A stretch of DNA of 64,000 nt from Lepas anatifera (taxonomy: Eukaryota; Arthropoda; Thecostraca; Lepadidae). The stretch covers positions 186,001 through 250,000 of the forward strand of contig JAOTON010000974.1 in the NCBI GenBank assembly GCA_034440635.1. The letters are read 5' to 3'. Below, piece after piece: positions 11,830-24,531 of this stretch. The position numbers were made by a program, and so were the translations under genes. The notes below the pieces were generated by a model that saw nothing but the letters and a program-made list of their open reading frames with translations, searched no databases and was not told where the DNA came from. Within the stretch, counting starts at the first letter, position 1. The number at the start of each line of letters is the position of its first letter.

Positions 11830-12643
11830 GAATATGCACATATGCGCGTAACTCTTAGATATTGGTACATTATAATGTTGTCCCACTATTTTGCTCTCTT
11901 CCATTGTTCATTTATTATCCGATGTCGCGCAGCAATCTGATTTATATTGAAACAAATTGAGCAGTGCGTATTATAACTTGCCAGAATCTTCGGCCCTATC
12001 GGGCTGTAAGTTCTAGGCCCGCAGGTGACTGGATGGTCTTCGGTTTCACAAAGAGGTGAGCTTCCGCGACACTCTATGGTGCCTTCTTTTTCATTGCGTA
12101 TCTTCTACCGTATGAACTATTTATCTTACGTTCTTTTCCCCATTACGAACATTTTACTTTACCGTACGAACTTATTAGGTACTTTTTACAAAACGAACAT
12201 TTCACCTCCAGTACTTTACATCGTATGAGATGTTTACATACGTACGTTTTTCATTACAGAAATTTTACCTCACGTACATACATTAACGTACGTAGATTCT
12301 TCAGCCATACGAACTTCCTCCTTACCTAATTGTGTACAGCATCTACAGCGCCACCTATTATAGTACAAGGGAGAGACCTCTGGCAAACTTTTAATTATAG
12401 AGGTCAGTAGAGTATCTGGAGAGAGGCAGCGGGGCAATGCTGGGCGTTCGCTTTTGAGGGCGAGTAGCTCGGGTGCAGTACAAGTGGATAAATTCAGAGT
12501 AAAAAGTGATGTGATGTCTGAAACCAAGGCAACACCGGGCGATCGGCAGTTTTTTAGTAGAAAGTTATCAATTCTTCTGTCAGAAATCTCAACCGTTTCA
12601 TGCTTCGTTTGACGATATAGATACGGTGGACCATGCCTGCTAG
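11830..12643. other. No supportable gene
   Basis: At 12080-12300 the words TACGAAC and ACGTAC recur loosely in an AT-rich setting. No coding frame has recognisable features, and no clear transposon ends were seen. Confidence 0.5.
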
Positions 12644-12742
12644 GTGGTCGCCAGTGACGGATCTAGGATTTCGTTAAGGGGGGCCCAGGCTCGGAGGGCG
12701 CCGAACCTGGGGGGGGGCGCCGAACCTGAGGGGCGCCAATTT

Positions 12743-13254
12743 CAGTGGCAGATCTAGCCGGTCGGTTTGGGAGGGGCAGACCAAAGTCGAAAAGCAAAAA
12801 AAAAAAAAACGTCACGCAGTAAAAAGCTGCGCTACCAATATCACTTGCCGGTAGAATTTTGGGTTTGAGGCGTAAAGCTAAAAAAACGTCACGGGGTGAA
12901 AAAACTATGGGCTCGAGATACTTCTCCCTATCCAAGGCTGGCTATACTATGACTGGTTTTATTATAACTGAGAATTATTGATATTTACTCCATGATTCTG
13001 ATGAAGGGCTGTGCCCGAATATATAATCTTCAGTGTTTTTTACATTTCCGGATTCGAGGGGACAGGCCAGGGAACATCTTATCAACTTATGTTCTGTTTG
13101 AAGTTGAGAGTTGAAACACCAAAATCTTGCTTATAAACTAAAAAGGAGTAGGGGAAAAAAGGAGGTCGATCGCTTTGGGGGTCAAAAACATAGTGTTGCC
13201 CCTAGCTTTTCCGTTTAGGGGAATGCCTTTTTGCCCCCCTTGGATCCGCCACTG
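12743..13254 (-). mobile_element. Nested CAGTGGCGGATC-type hAT-like MITE, copy 2
   Basis: The ends read CAGTGGCAGATC and GGATCCGCCACTG. The 8-bp duplication GCCAATTT is perfect at 12735-12742 and 13255-13262. The element is inverted relative to the 11433 copy. At 12990-13085 it carries a GATTCTGATGAAGGGCTGTG segment that also occurs near 33170, which suggests a further insertion inside it or a shared source. Confidence 0.88.
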
Positions 13255-13559
13255 GCCAATTTACCACCCAAAAGGCGGCCAGTGTCAATGTAAAACGAGT
13301 TTAAAAAAGGATTTGTAAATGCTTATTTTCATGAAAGCTTCCTCTTAGTGAGGACATGTTCACGTTTACCATCAAGCATTTTCGGGCCAGCTAACGACTG
13401 ACACCTTGGTAGAAAATGCTGAAGGCACTCACTGACACTAACTGAAGCACGATGAGCAAATAATACAGTTATATTCGGTCATGGCGAAAACTGAGGTGTC
13501 GTATCCACCACCTCCACTTATCACAGTTGTCCTGGCCAACTGCTCCATACTGAAATAGC

Positions 13560-14340
13560 CGATTTACGCTAACCTGAGCCTCATAGGCCGCAGAACCTCT
13601 GCGGGCCTGGGCCCCTGAGTTTTTTGGTGACTTCTCTGAGTTTATATCGAGTCCCCTCAGCTAATTTGGGACCGCTTTAGTTAACCAGGCCCTCACACTG
13701 AACTTGAAACCTATGTGTCGCCGCTGAAGCCTATTCAGCTTTTCGGGGCCCTTTTATTGATATAGGGCCCTCTCAACAGATCCTGGGCCCTCTGAGCTAA
13801 AAGTTGGAGCTCTGAGCTCTGAGCCCCAAGCTGGATTAGTGTCCCTTAAGCTGGTCAGGGTCCCCTGGGTTGGTACCGTTTTCGTTTAACTGATATAGAT
13901 CCCTTCAGCTTGTTTGGGGCCCGTTGTGCGTATCTGGGCAATAGTTCGTCGAGGCACCCAGCTAGTCTGGCCCTATTAGTTTTATTGGCCTTCTGAGCTG
14001 CTGCAGGGTCCCCTCAGAGTGTCTGGGCCCCATGAGTTGAAAATTGGACCCCTGTGTCAATTTTGAGTCCCTGAGCTTATTTAGAAACCGTTTAAAGAGG
14101 TAGACACCCCACGCTGGTCTTGAGAATCCTGTGTTGGCACTGAGGTCAACTGAGCTCGTTGGGGGCCCTTATCTGGGCCCCCTTAACTGGCACGGGCCCC
14201 TCAGCTGATTTTGGAGACCCAAAATCCCTCCTACCGGATTCCACCCACGCCAGATTTCCTGACTCCCTGAGGGATCCTGGGTGCCATTGGGGATTTTTCC
14301 CGCGATCAGCGCTGGGGTCCCTCCCCCGAGACAAAGCTTA
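13560..14340. repeat. Degenerate GAGCTG(A/G)TxTGGGGCCCC minisatellite
   Basis: Irregular ~20-base units built on CTGAGCT...GGGCCCC run through this stretch of the 6.4-kb element. The same type of unit fills much of 21700-23490. Open frames here follow repeat composition. Confidence 0.7.
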
Positions 14341-14399
14341 CAACATGTCTCTGTCTCTATACTCTAGCGGCTGCCAGAGTTGAGCTAGAATCATTTTAG

Positions 14400-15140
14400 G
14401 CACAATTTGCTTCCTCCGTTACGGCGAATCATCAAATAATGTATAATATGACTATACTAGGTTAAAACATAAAAATGACCTCACCTAAGGTTAGGTCAAG
14501 GCCACCATCTAGCCTAGCATAGTCAATATGCATATCAATCAACTCACAATAACAATAAAAAATGGTATCAAAATACGGGTTTTATCAATATTTCCTGCAA
14601 AGCCATTGACCCAAGTCTTAAAACCTGCTTAGGAAGCCCCAGATGAACTCTCAGAGGTAACATGTCTAAACTTGCAACATGTACCGATAAAGAGACCTAG
14701 GGTGCTATGATTTGGGGAATCCGAAGGTATTTCAAGCGGCGTCTGCAGACATAGAGCAATTGTTCGGCAAATTTCCGTTTTATCCCATGCATTTTCAATG
14801 GAGAGGTCATGATTCGTACCTGTCCCTAGGTCATCGATGGAAAAAATCCCGGAATAAATTTATTAGTACTTTTTGGGCCCATTATATGGTACAAGTTTGA
14901 ATTCGATAGATTCACCCTTTTCTTACTTACCCCAACAAACATTTTTTGGGGTGAGGTCACTTGACCTGCACTGGTGACCTAGCCTGAGATGACACAACCT
15001 TAAATTTTGAGGAAAAGTTGCGGAAGTGATCAATGGTAAGGTGTGACAAGTACTGAGTCGCTTCGCGCCGACGCTTTTTCTTGCCACTGGGAGACCTCGA
15101 GGGGGTGTTCAAGCACACCCCAACGGGCCGGAATGGGGCG
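14400..15140 (+). mobile_element. Remnant of an AGGTCA-rich TTAA-family element
   Basis: The order of motifs matches the right two-thirds of the TTAA elements: TGACCT-rich segment, a segment with a CCATGCATTTTCAATGGAGAGGTCATG-like core, a GGTGACCT block, then a G/C-rich end. I could not find intact TTAA ends, so this is a truncated copy inside the larger hAT-like element. Diverged AGGTCA words continue to about 15360. Confidence 0.6.
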
Positions 15141-15435
15141 CCAATACTCTAGAACAGGGCTGAGGCCAAAAGGGAAGGCTCTAAACAATGTCTGAAATTG
15201 TGGGGTCAAGGTCCTTCAAGGTCATTGACCTATTACGACACAACCCAACATATTATGCCTAATTTACGCTATAACTAACGCTGCGCCCAAGCTTACCAAT
15301 GACCTTTGATCAAGCCTTGATCATCAAGACCAGTCACCTTTAAAATTGACCTGTGACCTTGATCTAAACACTGAATAACCTTAACTTTGATGTAATAGCA
15401 TACGTTATAATAGGTGTCGTAACGTTATGCAACGT

Positions 15436-16610
15436 CATTTAGGGGCTGTCCAGGAGTAACTGTGCTCATCAGGGACACCTATGCTCTCTGGAGGGGCCTT
15501 TGCTTCGATGAGGCACCTGTGCCACCCAGGGGCGCCTTCGCTCCTCAATGGACGCGACCTAGCTATCCAGGGGCATCTTTGCTGTTCTGGGGGTGCATTT
15601 GATACCCAGTGCCCAAGGAGAGCTTTTTCTTATCCAGGTTCACCTTGGTATTGAGGGGCGTATTTTTATTCAAGGTAACCTATACTACCCAGTGGCGCCT
15701 ACCCTATGCAAGGGGCGCTTAGGCTATCCAGGGGCGGCAATTTGCTATACATAGGGCGCCCTTATGCTCTCCATGGGCACCTCATTCAGAGGGTGCCTCT
15801 GATATTCAGGGGCGCTTTTCCTATCAGCAGGGTACCTGTGCCATCTTGGGGCTATTCTTATCAAGGGACGCTGCTGTTATTCAGGAATACCTACACCACT
15901 GTCGAGGGTCGCCTTTGCTACCCAGAGGCGCCTTTACTTCTTAGGAAGTTTGGCGCCCATGCTTTAAGGAGTGCTTTGGCATCGATTGATTGCTCTATTA
16001 TTGGGCTTAGGTGCGCGTGAACCTTGAGCTCATGTAGCGCCCATATTGTTGCTAAGGAACGCTTATGCTATCAAAGGGCGCCTTTGCTATCCAGGGCCTC
16101 TGTTTTATTCAAGGCAGTCTGTTCTATCCACGGGCATCTGATATTTCGGGGGCGGTGCCTAGGTTATTCAGGAGGCGGCTTTTTTCTCCACAGGGGCGCA
16201 CTATTGCTTTCCAGGGGCGCCGTTACTGCCCAGGGGTGTCTTTCTATCCAGGGGCGCATATGCTCTCTAGGTGTATTTTTCAATCACAGACATGATTGAA
16301 ATACATGCCCCTACGTTATCCTGGGGTGCTTTTTGTCTCCGGTAAGGCGTTATTTGTCTCTTCCGGGCACCAGTTTATCCAAGGCCACCTATGCTGTCTA
16401 GAGAAACTTTGTTATCTAGGGCTGCCTTCGCTGTTAAGGGTCACCTTTGCTACCCAAAGGAAGCATTTTACTTTCCTGGATTGCCTATTTCCATCTAAGG
16501 GGCGCATATGCTATCTTGGAGCGCCTTTGCAAACATGGGGCGCACTTTTCTATCCAGGGGCACCTTTGCACTTGAGCGGGCGCCTCTGCAATCCAGGAGG
16601 AGCCCAAAAT
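15436..16610. repeat. Diverged GGGGCGCC-type satellite
   Basis: The same ~20-base theme as array 1 is present, but units are irregular and no long period is visible. It is followed at 16610-16930 by a stretch in which AAGGCGCT words and AAATAAGG words alternate. Confidence 0.75.
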
Positions 16611-16939
16611 AGATGGAGAATAACAATTCTGAAATAAGGCGCTCGAACACTGAAATAAAGTGCCTAATTATCAGAAAAAGGCGCTCATCTGCTGAACGGG
16701 GAGGACTGCTGGTTGGTGAGGGCAACGTTCTCGGAAGTGAGGCGCACATGCTGAAAAAGGCACCCGGTTGCAGCGATGGAGCACTAAGCCTTCAGTTATA
16801 GGTTAATGAAATGTGGTTAAAGGCAGTCCATGCTCAAATTGAGCGCTCGAGCCCTGTAACAGAGCGCGCGACTGTCGGACAGGTGTGCCAAACCATAGAC
16901 AGTAGGGCAGCTGAAGATGGAAAGGGACACCTATGATAT

Positions 16940-18735
16940 CCTGGGGGCGCCTGTACTCTCAGGTGAGGCGCTTGTTTTTCTTCCTCAGGCGCCTAGTTTA
17001 TCCATGGCCGCATATGCTGTCCAGATAATCTATTTCAAGAAGGGTTAACTTTGCTGTCCAGCGGCGCCTTTCCTAGCCAAGGGTGCATATTGTATCCGTA
17101 GGGCACTTCATCCAGGGGGCGCCTAGGCTATCCAAAGGCGGCTTTTCTATCGAAGGTTTGCCTTCCTAGGGGCGCCTTTGCTACCCATGGGCGCCTTTGC
17201 TGTCCACAGCACTTGTGTTATCCAGGGTTGTCTTTGCTGTCCAGGGGCGCCTTTGCTATCCAAGGGTGCATATGACATCCGTAGGGCGCTTTTTCCGGTG
17301 GGCGCCTAGGCTATCAAAGGGCGCCTTTTTCTACCCAAGGTGAGCATTTTATTTTCCTAAAGCGCCTACTTCTATCTAAGGGGCGCTTATGCTGTTCAGG
17401 GCACCTATGTTACCAATATTTGCCTTTGCTGCCCAGGGGCGCCTTTCCTAGCCAAGGGCGCATATGATATCCGTAGGGCGCTTCATCCAGGGGGCGCCTA
17501 AGCTATCCAAAGGCGGCTTTTCAATCGAAGGGGTGCCTTCCTAGGGGCGCCTGTGCTACCCAGGGGCGCCTTAGCTGTCCACAGCACTTGTGTTATACAG
17601 GGTTGTCTTTGCTGTCCAGGGGTGCCTTTGCTATCCAAGGGTGCATATGACATCCGTAGGGCGCTTTTTCCAGTGGGCGCCTAGGCTATCAAAGGGCGCC
17701 TTTTTCTACCCAAGATGAGCATTTTATTTTCCTAAAGCGCCTATTTCTATCTAAGGGGCGCTAATGCTGTCCAGGGCACCTATGTTACCAAGATTTGCCT
17801 TTGCTGTCCAGGGGCGCCTTTCCTAGCCAAGGGCGCATATGATATCCGTAGGGCGCTTCATCCAGGGGGCGCCTAGGCTATCCAAAGGCGGCTTTTCTAT
17901 CGAAGGGGTGCCTTCCTAGGGGGCGCCTTTGCTACCCAGGGGCGCCTTTGCTGTCTACAGCACTTGTGTTATCCAGGGTTGTCTTTGCTGTCCAGGGGCG
18001 CCTTTGCTATCCATGGGTGCATATGACATCCGTAGGGCGCTTTTTCCAGTGGGCGCCTAGGCTATCAAAGGGCGCCTTTTTCTACCCAAGGTGAACATTT
18101 TATTTTCCTAAAGCGCATATTTCTATCTAAGGGGCGCTTATGCTGTCCAGGGCACCTCTGTTACCAAGATTTGCCTTTGCTGCCCAGGGGCGCCTTTCCT
18201 AGCCAAGGGCGCATATTGTATCCGTAGGGCACTTCATCCAGGGGGCGCCTAGGCTATCCAAAGGCGGCTTTTCTATCGAAGGGGTGCCTTCCTAGGGTCG
18301 CCTTTGCTACCCAGGGGCGCCTTTATTGTCCACAGCACTTGTGTTATCCAGGGTTGTCTTTGCTGTCCAGGGGCGCCTTTGCTATCCATGGGTGCATATG
18401 ACATCCGTAGGGCGCTTTTTCCAGTGGGCGCCTAGGCTATCAAAGGGCGCCTTTTTCTACCCAAGGTGAGCAGCATTTTATTTTCCTAAAGCGCCTATTT
18501 CTATCTAAGGGGCGCTTATGCTGTCCAGGGCACCTATGTTACCAAGATTTGCCTTTGCTGCCCAGGGGCGCCTTTCCTTGCCAAGGGCGCATATGATATC
18601 CGTAGGGCGCTTCACCAGGGGGCGCCTAGGCTACCCAGGGGCGCTTCATCCAGGGGGCGCCTAGGCTACTCAGGGGTGCATTAGTTCCCCATGGCGCAAT
18701 CCTGCTATCTAGTGACGCCTTTTCTTTGCCGGGGC
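16940..18735. repeat. GGGGCGCC satellite array 2, ~375-bp monomer period
   Basis: The marker equivalent to GGTGAGCATT occurs at about 17339, 17713, 18089 and 18465, giving a regular spacing near 375. This array lacks the 720-bp dimer pattern of array 1, although both occupy the same position in copies of one element. Confidence 0.88.
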
Positions 18736-18911
18736 GCTTTTGTTAGCTTTCTAAATTTCATCTTCAAAATTTTACTGGGGCGCAAAAGACCAGTAAAGGC
18801 GTCTAGTGTTTGGGCAGGGGCGCTTTGCCATGGTTTTAAGGACTATGTGTTAATTCAAGTCGAATAAGTGGTATCTACCACCTTGGCGCACGAAATGGGT
18901 ACAGGCGCGCC

Positions 18912-18946
18912 GCTCATATCGGGCGCCTTCGGCGCCCGATATGAGC
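18912..18946. other. Perfect 16-bp hairpin, second copy
   Basis: The stem is identical to that at 2854-2888 and the loop is TTC instead of TGC. It lies about 75 bases inside the right end of the 6.4-kb element. Confidence 0.85.
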
Positions 18947-19203
18947 TAAGCTATGCTGAGGCGCTTCGGAGCTAAGGGGGGGGCCCGGGCCCCCTGGGCC
19001 CCCCTTGGATCCGTCACTGGTGGTCGCACAGCTCTCATTTGGCGAATGATTGACAACAGTTACCTACCCTCTGACTGAGAAAGCCAGAAAACTTGGTAAG
19101 CTAAAAAACAAACCAAATCCAAAACAAAATGCTTGGTCTACGCAATAGCTTTCATTCAAACAAATTTGCAAAAAATCAGAGGTATGTTTAGGTGCAATGG
19201 GTT

Positions 19204-21740
19204 TAGGGGTGCAGCCAGGGGGGGCACAGGGGGCACGTGCCCTCCCCCATCGGTGCCGGGGTGCCCTTTTGATTGCCAGGTGGTGTACCCTCTTTGGGCC
19301 GTGCCGCTCGAAATTTAGTGCCGTACGCCGTTGAGCCTAGATGGAACTAGACTGCAGTTAGCGATTTAAACTATTGTTTGACAATTAAGAGCCTTTTTCG
19401 GTTAAGGCATTCTGTCGCCTTTCCAAGCACCCGGGAAGAGTATAGGCGCGTAATCCGTTTCCAGATAATGCCTCATCGTCGCCAATAATCGTACGGGCGG
19501 AGTTCATCTGGTGCCCCCTGGAGCTGATCATGTGCCTTCTGAGCTGATATGATGCCCTTGTAGTCAATCTGGTGCCCCCCTGAGAAAATAATTGTGCCTT
19601 CTGAACCTATATAATGCTCTCTAAATTAGTCTGATGCCTCCGAGCTTGCCTGGTGCCCTATTAGCCGGTTTAGTGCCCCTTGAGCTGATCCGGGCCCCTG
19701 AGCTTATTTAATGCCTCCCGGAGTTTATCCACTGTCCAGGGGGCACAGGGGGCATGTGCCCCCATCGGTGCCGGGTGCCCTTTTGATTTCCAGGTGGTGT
19801 ACCCCCTTGGGCCGTGCCGCTCGAAATTTAGTGCCCTACGTCGTTGAACCTAGATGGAACTAGATGGCATTTAGCGATTTCAACTATTGTTTGATAATTA
19901 ACCCTTGCCCCGGTGGCGGGTACGAGCCACCTTCGCCCTGGTGGGGGGGGCTAAAAAAGACCCCCACGATCTAAAAAACTAAGAGAGCTAGAAAAAAGCG
20001 CAAAACGGCAATCGAAAGGTCTTCGAAAATGATATCGAAAATACTTCGGTCATTTTTCTTGTCAGGTCAATATCAAGGTCACCAGAGGTAAAAATAGGTC
20101 AAAATCGCTAATATGAGGTGTACTAAGAAAACCTCATATATCTCAGAAACTATGATAGCTAGAAAAATTTTTCTAACACCATTCGAAAGCTCTTGAGATG
20201 CGCTTTCATTGTAGTGGCATTCATTTTCGTGTCAGGTCAAAGCCTAGGAGCTACAGGTCACTAGATATTGGGCATATTCTTGGGAATGCCCATAGCCACC
20301 CATGCATAAGGGCGTTTACGTTTTCACTAATAGCTTCCAAACCAAACAAGATACAGCCATAGTTTATGCACCATAGCAATCCTCTCGTCAATACGAATCG
20401 AATGATATATGAAATTGCTATGCCAGGTCAAATTTAAGAATTTGACCTGACCCAGGTCAACGGTCTAACCCAACTTGACCTGGTATAGTCATGATGTATA
20501 TCATTTGACTTTCAGTGACTATACAAACACTTTGGTGACAAAATAAAAGCTCTATCTTATTTTATTCAAAATTTATAGAGAAAAACACAAAAAATGTTTA
20601 TTTGACCTAAGGTGACCTTTTAAAGGTCACAAGTCAAAACTTTTGGCATCAGCTCCAGAAATGGGCTAAGAGCAAGTCGCAACCGATGTTTGAAGTTGAT
20701 TCCATCCATACTTACTGAGAAAAGCTCATTTCGTGATTTTTCCCATGTATTGACAATGGGGAGGTCATGCTCTGCACATGACCTTAAATCACCAATATAA
20801 AAAATCCCGGAACAAATGTTGTAGCTCCTGGTGGGCCCAATATGTGGTATGAGTTTCAACTTGATCGATTAACCCTTCTTTTAGTTGTGCGGTCCTAAGT
20901 ATTTTTGAGGTGAGGTCACTTCACCTGGCCTGGTGACCTGACCTATTATGACCTTGAGCCAAAATTTTCAGGAAAGATGTAAAAATGATGAAGGAATAGC
21001 CAGACCAAGTTTGGCGGCGCTGCGCGCCGCCGTTTTTTGGTCACTTCGGAAAAACCCGAGGGGGGGTCTAAAAAGACCCCCACCCGGGCGAAGGTTAAGT
21101 TCCTTTTTGGTCAGCTAGGGCATTCTGTCGCCTTTCCAAGCACCCGAGAAGAGTATAGGCACGTAATCCGTTTCCAGATAATGCCTCATCGTCGCCAATA
21201 AACGTACGGCCGTAGCTCATCTGGTGCCCCCTGGAGCTGATCATGTGCCCTCTGAACAGATCTGGTGCCCTCGTAGTCAATCTGGTGCCCCCCCTGAGAA
21301 AATAAGTGTGCCTTCTGAACCTATATAATTCTCTCTGAGTTAGTTTGATGCCTCCGAGCTTGCCTGGTGTTCTTCTAGCTGTTTTAGTGCCCCTTGAGCT
21401 GATCGGGCCCCTGAGCTTATTTAATGCGTCTCGGAGTTGATCTACTGTCCAGGGGTGCAGCCAGGGGGCACAGGGGGCACGTGCCCCCATCACTGCCGGG
21501 GTCCCCTTTGATTGCCAGGTGGTGTACCCAATTTGGGCCGTACCGCTCGAAATTTAGTGCCCTACGCCGTTGAACCTAGATGTAACTGGACCGCATGTAG
21601 CGATTGAAACTATTGTTGGACAACTTAATACCTTTTTCGGTCAGCTAGGACATTGTGTTGCATTTCCAAGCACCCGGGAAGAGTATGGGCACCTAGTATT
21701 TGTCCACCTAATGCCTCATCGTCGCCAATAATCGTACGGG
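19204..21740. repeat. Triplicated left-end unit of the 6.3-kb element
   Basis: A block containing CCTTTCCAAGCACCCGGGAA and GCCTCATCGTCGCCAATAA occurs three times, near 19388, 21100 and 21630. Each copy is preceded by (or begins next to) a GGGGCACAGGGGGCA terminus-like stretch (19204, 19738, 21450). The first two are separated by an inserted TTAA element. This looks like tandem duplication of the transposon end. Confidence 0.75.
19898..21098 (+). mobile_element. TTAA-flanked element, family C
   Basis: TTAA at 19898-19901 and 21095-21098 brackets ~1.19 kb. The ends read CCCTTGCCCCGGTGGCGG and CCCCCACCCGGGCGAAGG. The interior has the shared AGGTCA-rich layout and a GGCGGCGCTGCGCGCCGCC hairpin near 21015. 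A paralogous empty site at 19377-19400 lacks the insert and has a single TTAA at the equivalent position, which shows a clean TTAA duplication. Confidence 0.85.
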
Positions 21741-23490
21741 TGAAGCTAATCTGGTGCTCCTTGAGCTCATCCCGTGGCCTCTCAGCTGGTCTTGGCCCCT
21801 TGAGCTGATTACTTGCCCTCTAAGCTGATCTGGTGCCCCTGAGTCAATCGAGTGCCCCACTGAGCAAATAATTGTGCCTCCTGAACCTATATGATGCCCT
21901 CGGAATAGTCTAATGCCTCCGAGCTTGCTTGGTGCCCTAATAGCTGATTTAGTGCCCCTTGAGCTGATTCGAGCCCCCGAGCTGTTCTCATGCCTCCTCA
22001 AGTCGATTCTGTCTCCTAAGTCAATATGGTGCCTCTTCAGCTGATTAGGTGTCCCCTAAGCTGATTATTGATGTCTCCTTAGATGGCCTGATGCCCCCTG
22101 AGCTGGTTTGGTGGACCCTGAGCCCACCTTGTGTCCCCTGAGCTGTTATGTTGATCCCTGAGCTGATTTAGGCTCCTGCCATAGTTTGGGGGCTGGGAGC
22201 TGATCTGGCCCCCGAGCGGATTGATATGATGCCACCTGAGCTGCACTAATGTCCCTGAGTCGATCTGGTGCCTCCTGAGCCCATCTGATACCCTCTGTGC
22301 TAGTCTGGTGCCCCCGAGCTAATCTGGTGCTCTTTAAGCTGATCTGGGCCTCCTTACGTGATTTCATGAGCAGCTCTAAAGCCTTGAGCTGAGCTGGGTC
22401 CACAGAGGCTAATGAGGGCCCCTGAGATGATATGGGGCTCCTGAGCTGATTAAATGCCTCCTGACTTGATCTGGTATTCCCGAGCTGGTCGGGGACCACT
22501 AATCTGATTGTTTGTCACCGAAGCTGATCTGGTGCCCTATGGGCATCTGATGTCCCCTGAGCAGCTCTGGGGCTTTTGAACTGATTGGGCCCCGAGCTGC
22601 TGAGGGATCCCTGAGCTGATTTAGTGACCCTGACTTGAACTTACCCCCTGCACTGATCGATCTGGTGCACCTTGAGCAGATATACTGCCTCCTGAACTTA
22701 ACTAATGCCTCCTGAGTCGATCTGGTGCCTGCTGAGTCATCAGTGTGTCTCCTGAGCCCATCTTATTCCCTCTGAGCTAGTCTGGTGCCCCATGGCTAGT
22801 AGGGTGCCCTTTAAGCTGACCCGGGACTCCTGGGTTGATTACGTGATTTCCTGAGCAGCTCCCAGGCCCTGAGCTGAGCTGGGCTCATAGGGGTTGGTGA
22901 GGGCCCCTGAGATGGTATGGGGCTCCTGAGCTGATTAAGTGCCTCCTGACTTGATCTGGTATTCCCGAGCTGATCTAGGCCCCGAGCTGGTCGGGGACCA
23001 CTGATCTGATTATTTGTCCCCGAGGCTGATCTGGTGCCCTATGGGCCAATCTGGTGTCCCCTGAGCAGCTCTGGGACTTTTGAACTGCTTGGGCCCCGAA
23101 CTGGTGAGGGATTCCTGAGCTGATTTAGTGGCCCTGACTTGATCTTGCCCCTGACCTGATTTGAGGCCCCTGAACTGATATGGGGCCCCAAGAGCTGATC
23201 TGGGGCCCAAGAGCGGATCTAGGTTCTGAGTGTACCCTGAGCTGGTCTGGGCGCTGAGCTTGTTAGAGCCCCTTAAGTTGGCTTGAGGCCCCTGACGCGA
23301 TCTGGCGCCTTAAACTGTTCTGGGGCTTCTTGAACTGGTTTAAGGCCCTATGAGCCTATCTGCGTGGCCCATTGAGCTAGTCTGATGACCTCATCCCTGG
23401 GACCAATGAGCTAGTCTAGTCCCTGGGTGAAGCATGAGCTGTTCTGTGGCCCTGATCTACATCAGGGGCCCTTGAGGTGGTCTTGAATAG
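21700..23490. repeat. GAGCTGATCTGGTGCCCC minisatellite
   Basis: Many imperfect units of roughly 18-25 bases carry the core CTGAGCTGATxTGGTGCCCC. A longer block (from TGATCTGGTGCCTCCTGAG through GGGGCTCCTGAGCTGATTAA) appears twice, near 22260-22500 and 22720-22990, so units were also duplicated in groups. Minus-strand open frames here are repeat-derived. Confidence 0.85.
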
Positions 23491-23497
23491 ACAGATA

Positions 23498-24531
23498 TTA
23501 ACCCTCGCCCCACCGGGGGGGCCATCGATGGCCCCCTAAGGTTTTTCCGGGATAGCAGAAAAACGACGAGGCGCAGCACCGCGGTTGAGGGCTCTACCTC
23601 TCACTGCATCATTTTCCCATCATCCCTGAAATTTTTTACCCCGGGTCACCCAAGGTCAGGTCACCAGACGAGGTCAACCAAGGTCACCTCACTTCACTTT
23701 AGAGCTCTGTAAGAGCTACATTTCAAAGTCGATCGATTTGAAACTTCCTACACTTCATGACCCCTCCAGGGTCTACAAGGTGTATATCCGGGATTTTTCG
23801 ATTTCGTGCCCTGAGGTCAGGTCACGAGGCGACCTCTCCCATTGGAAAAGCATGGGGAAAAGCTATTTCATGATATAAAAGCCACAAAAATGATTGCAAA
23901 TACTCAGACTGCTCAGAACAACGTTTTTGGACACGCTTTCACGGATCCCAGGAGTCATATTTTCCCTTTGACTTTTCCAAGGTCATCCAAGGTCACCGGA
24001 GGTCAAAAACAGTATTTTGACAATAACTTTTGACCTAATTGAGCTAGAGCAGTGAAACAAACACCATCGTGTTTTTCTTGTCACTGGCTTTCATTTGATA
24101 TACGGCAAAGCCACTTTTTGACCTTTCGTGACCTCAGGTCATATTAGGTCACGAGGTGACCTCTGGCGGTCAAACCACTGGCGGGAGGTCTTTACGTTCC
24201 ACATAGCGGAAAAAGTACTGGCAATTTGCTATCAAATGTACTTTACCAGGCCTCAATAGCTCTAATGACATAAGAGTTATGCCCAGTTGGCTTAATCATT
24301 GCATATTTGAGTGAAAATAGCCGATCTTGACCTAATTTGACCTCTGGAGGTCAAACCATTGACCTGAGCACTAAAACATGCGAAGTAATTTCTTACTGAA
24401 TTCACGCGAGCTTTCTATTGCACTTTGCAGATTTCCGCTAACGCCCATATTTTCGGAGTTAGAGGGGGGGCCATCGATGGCCCCCCGGTGGGGCGAAGGT
24501 GGCGCCGGACCCCCGGTGGGGCGCGGGTTAA
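23498..24531 (+). mobile_element. TTAA-flanked MITE, family B copy 2
   Basis: TTAA at 23498-23501 and 24528-24531. The sequence is very close to the 10402-11427 copy throughout, including the ATCGATGGCCCC end motifs. The flanks TTGAATAGACAGATA and GAACACAAGG resemble the nearby uninterrupted sequence at about 24668-24697, an apparent empty-site paralogue. Confidence 0.87.

Larger units (their letters stand above)
12652..19019 (+). mobile_element. Complete 6.4-kb hAT-like element with satellite cargo
   Basis: The left end reads CAGTGACGGATCTAGG and the right end GGATCCGTCACTG. They are flanked by a perfect 8-bp duplication, GTGGTCGC, at 12644-12651 and 19020-19027. An 8-bp duplication with CAGTG-type ends fits the hAT superfamily. 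No transposase is seen. In order, the interior holds a nested hAT-like MITE, a GAGCT-rich minisatellite, a TTAA-family remnant, diverged satellite, a regular ~375-bp satellite array, and the conserved hairpin-bearing right end. The same right end closes the element at 1-2958. Confidence 0.85.

Noticed and set aside
1..19019. CRISPR-like array
   Set aside because: Units are tandem and contiguous without unique spacers, in animal-type DNA.
21095..22499. Minus-strand frames of 97-132 codons
   Set aside because: They are translations of the GAGCTGATCTGGTGCCCC minisatellite and triplicated transposon end, with no domain.
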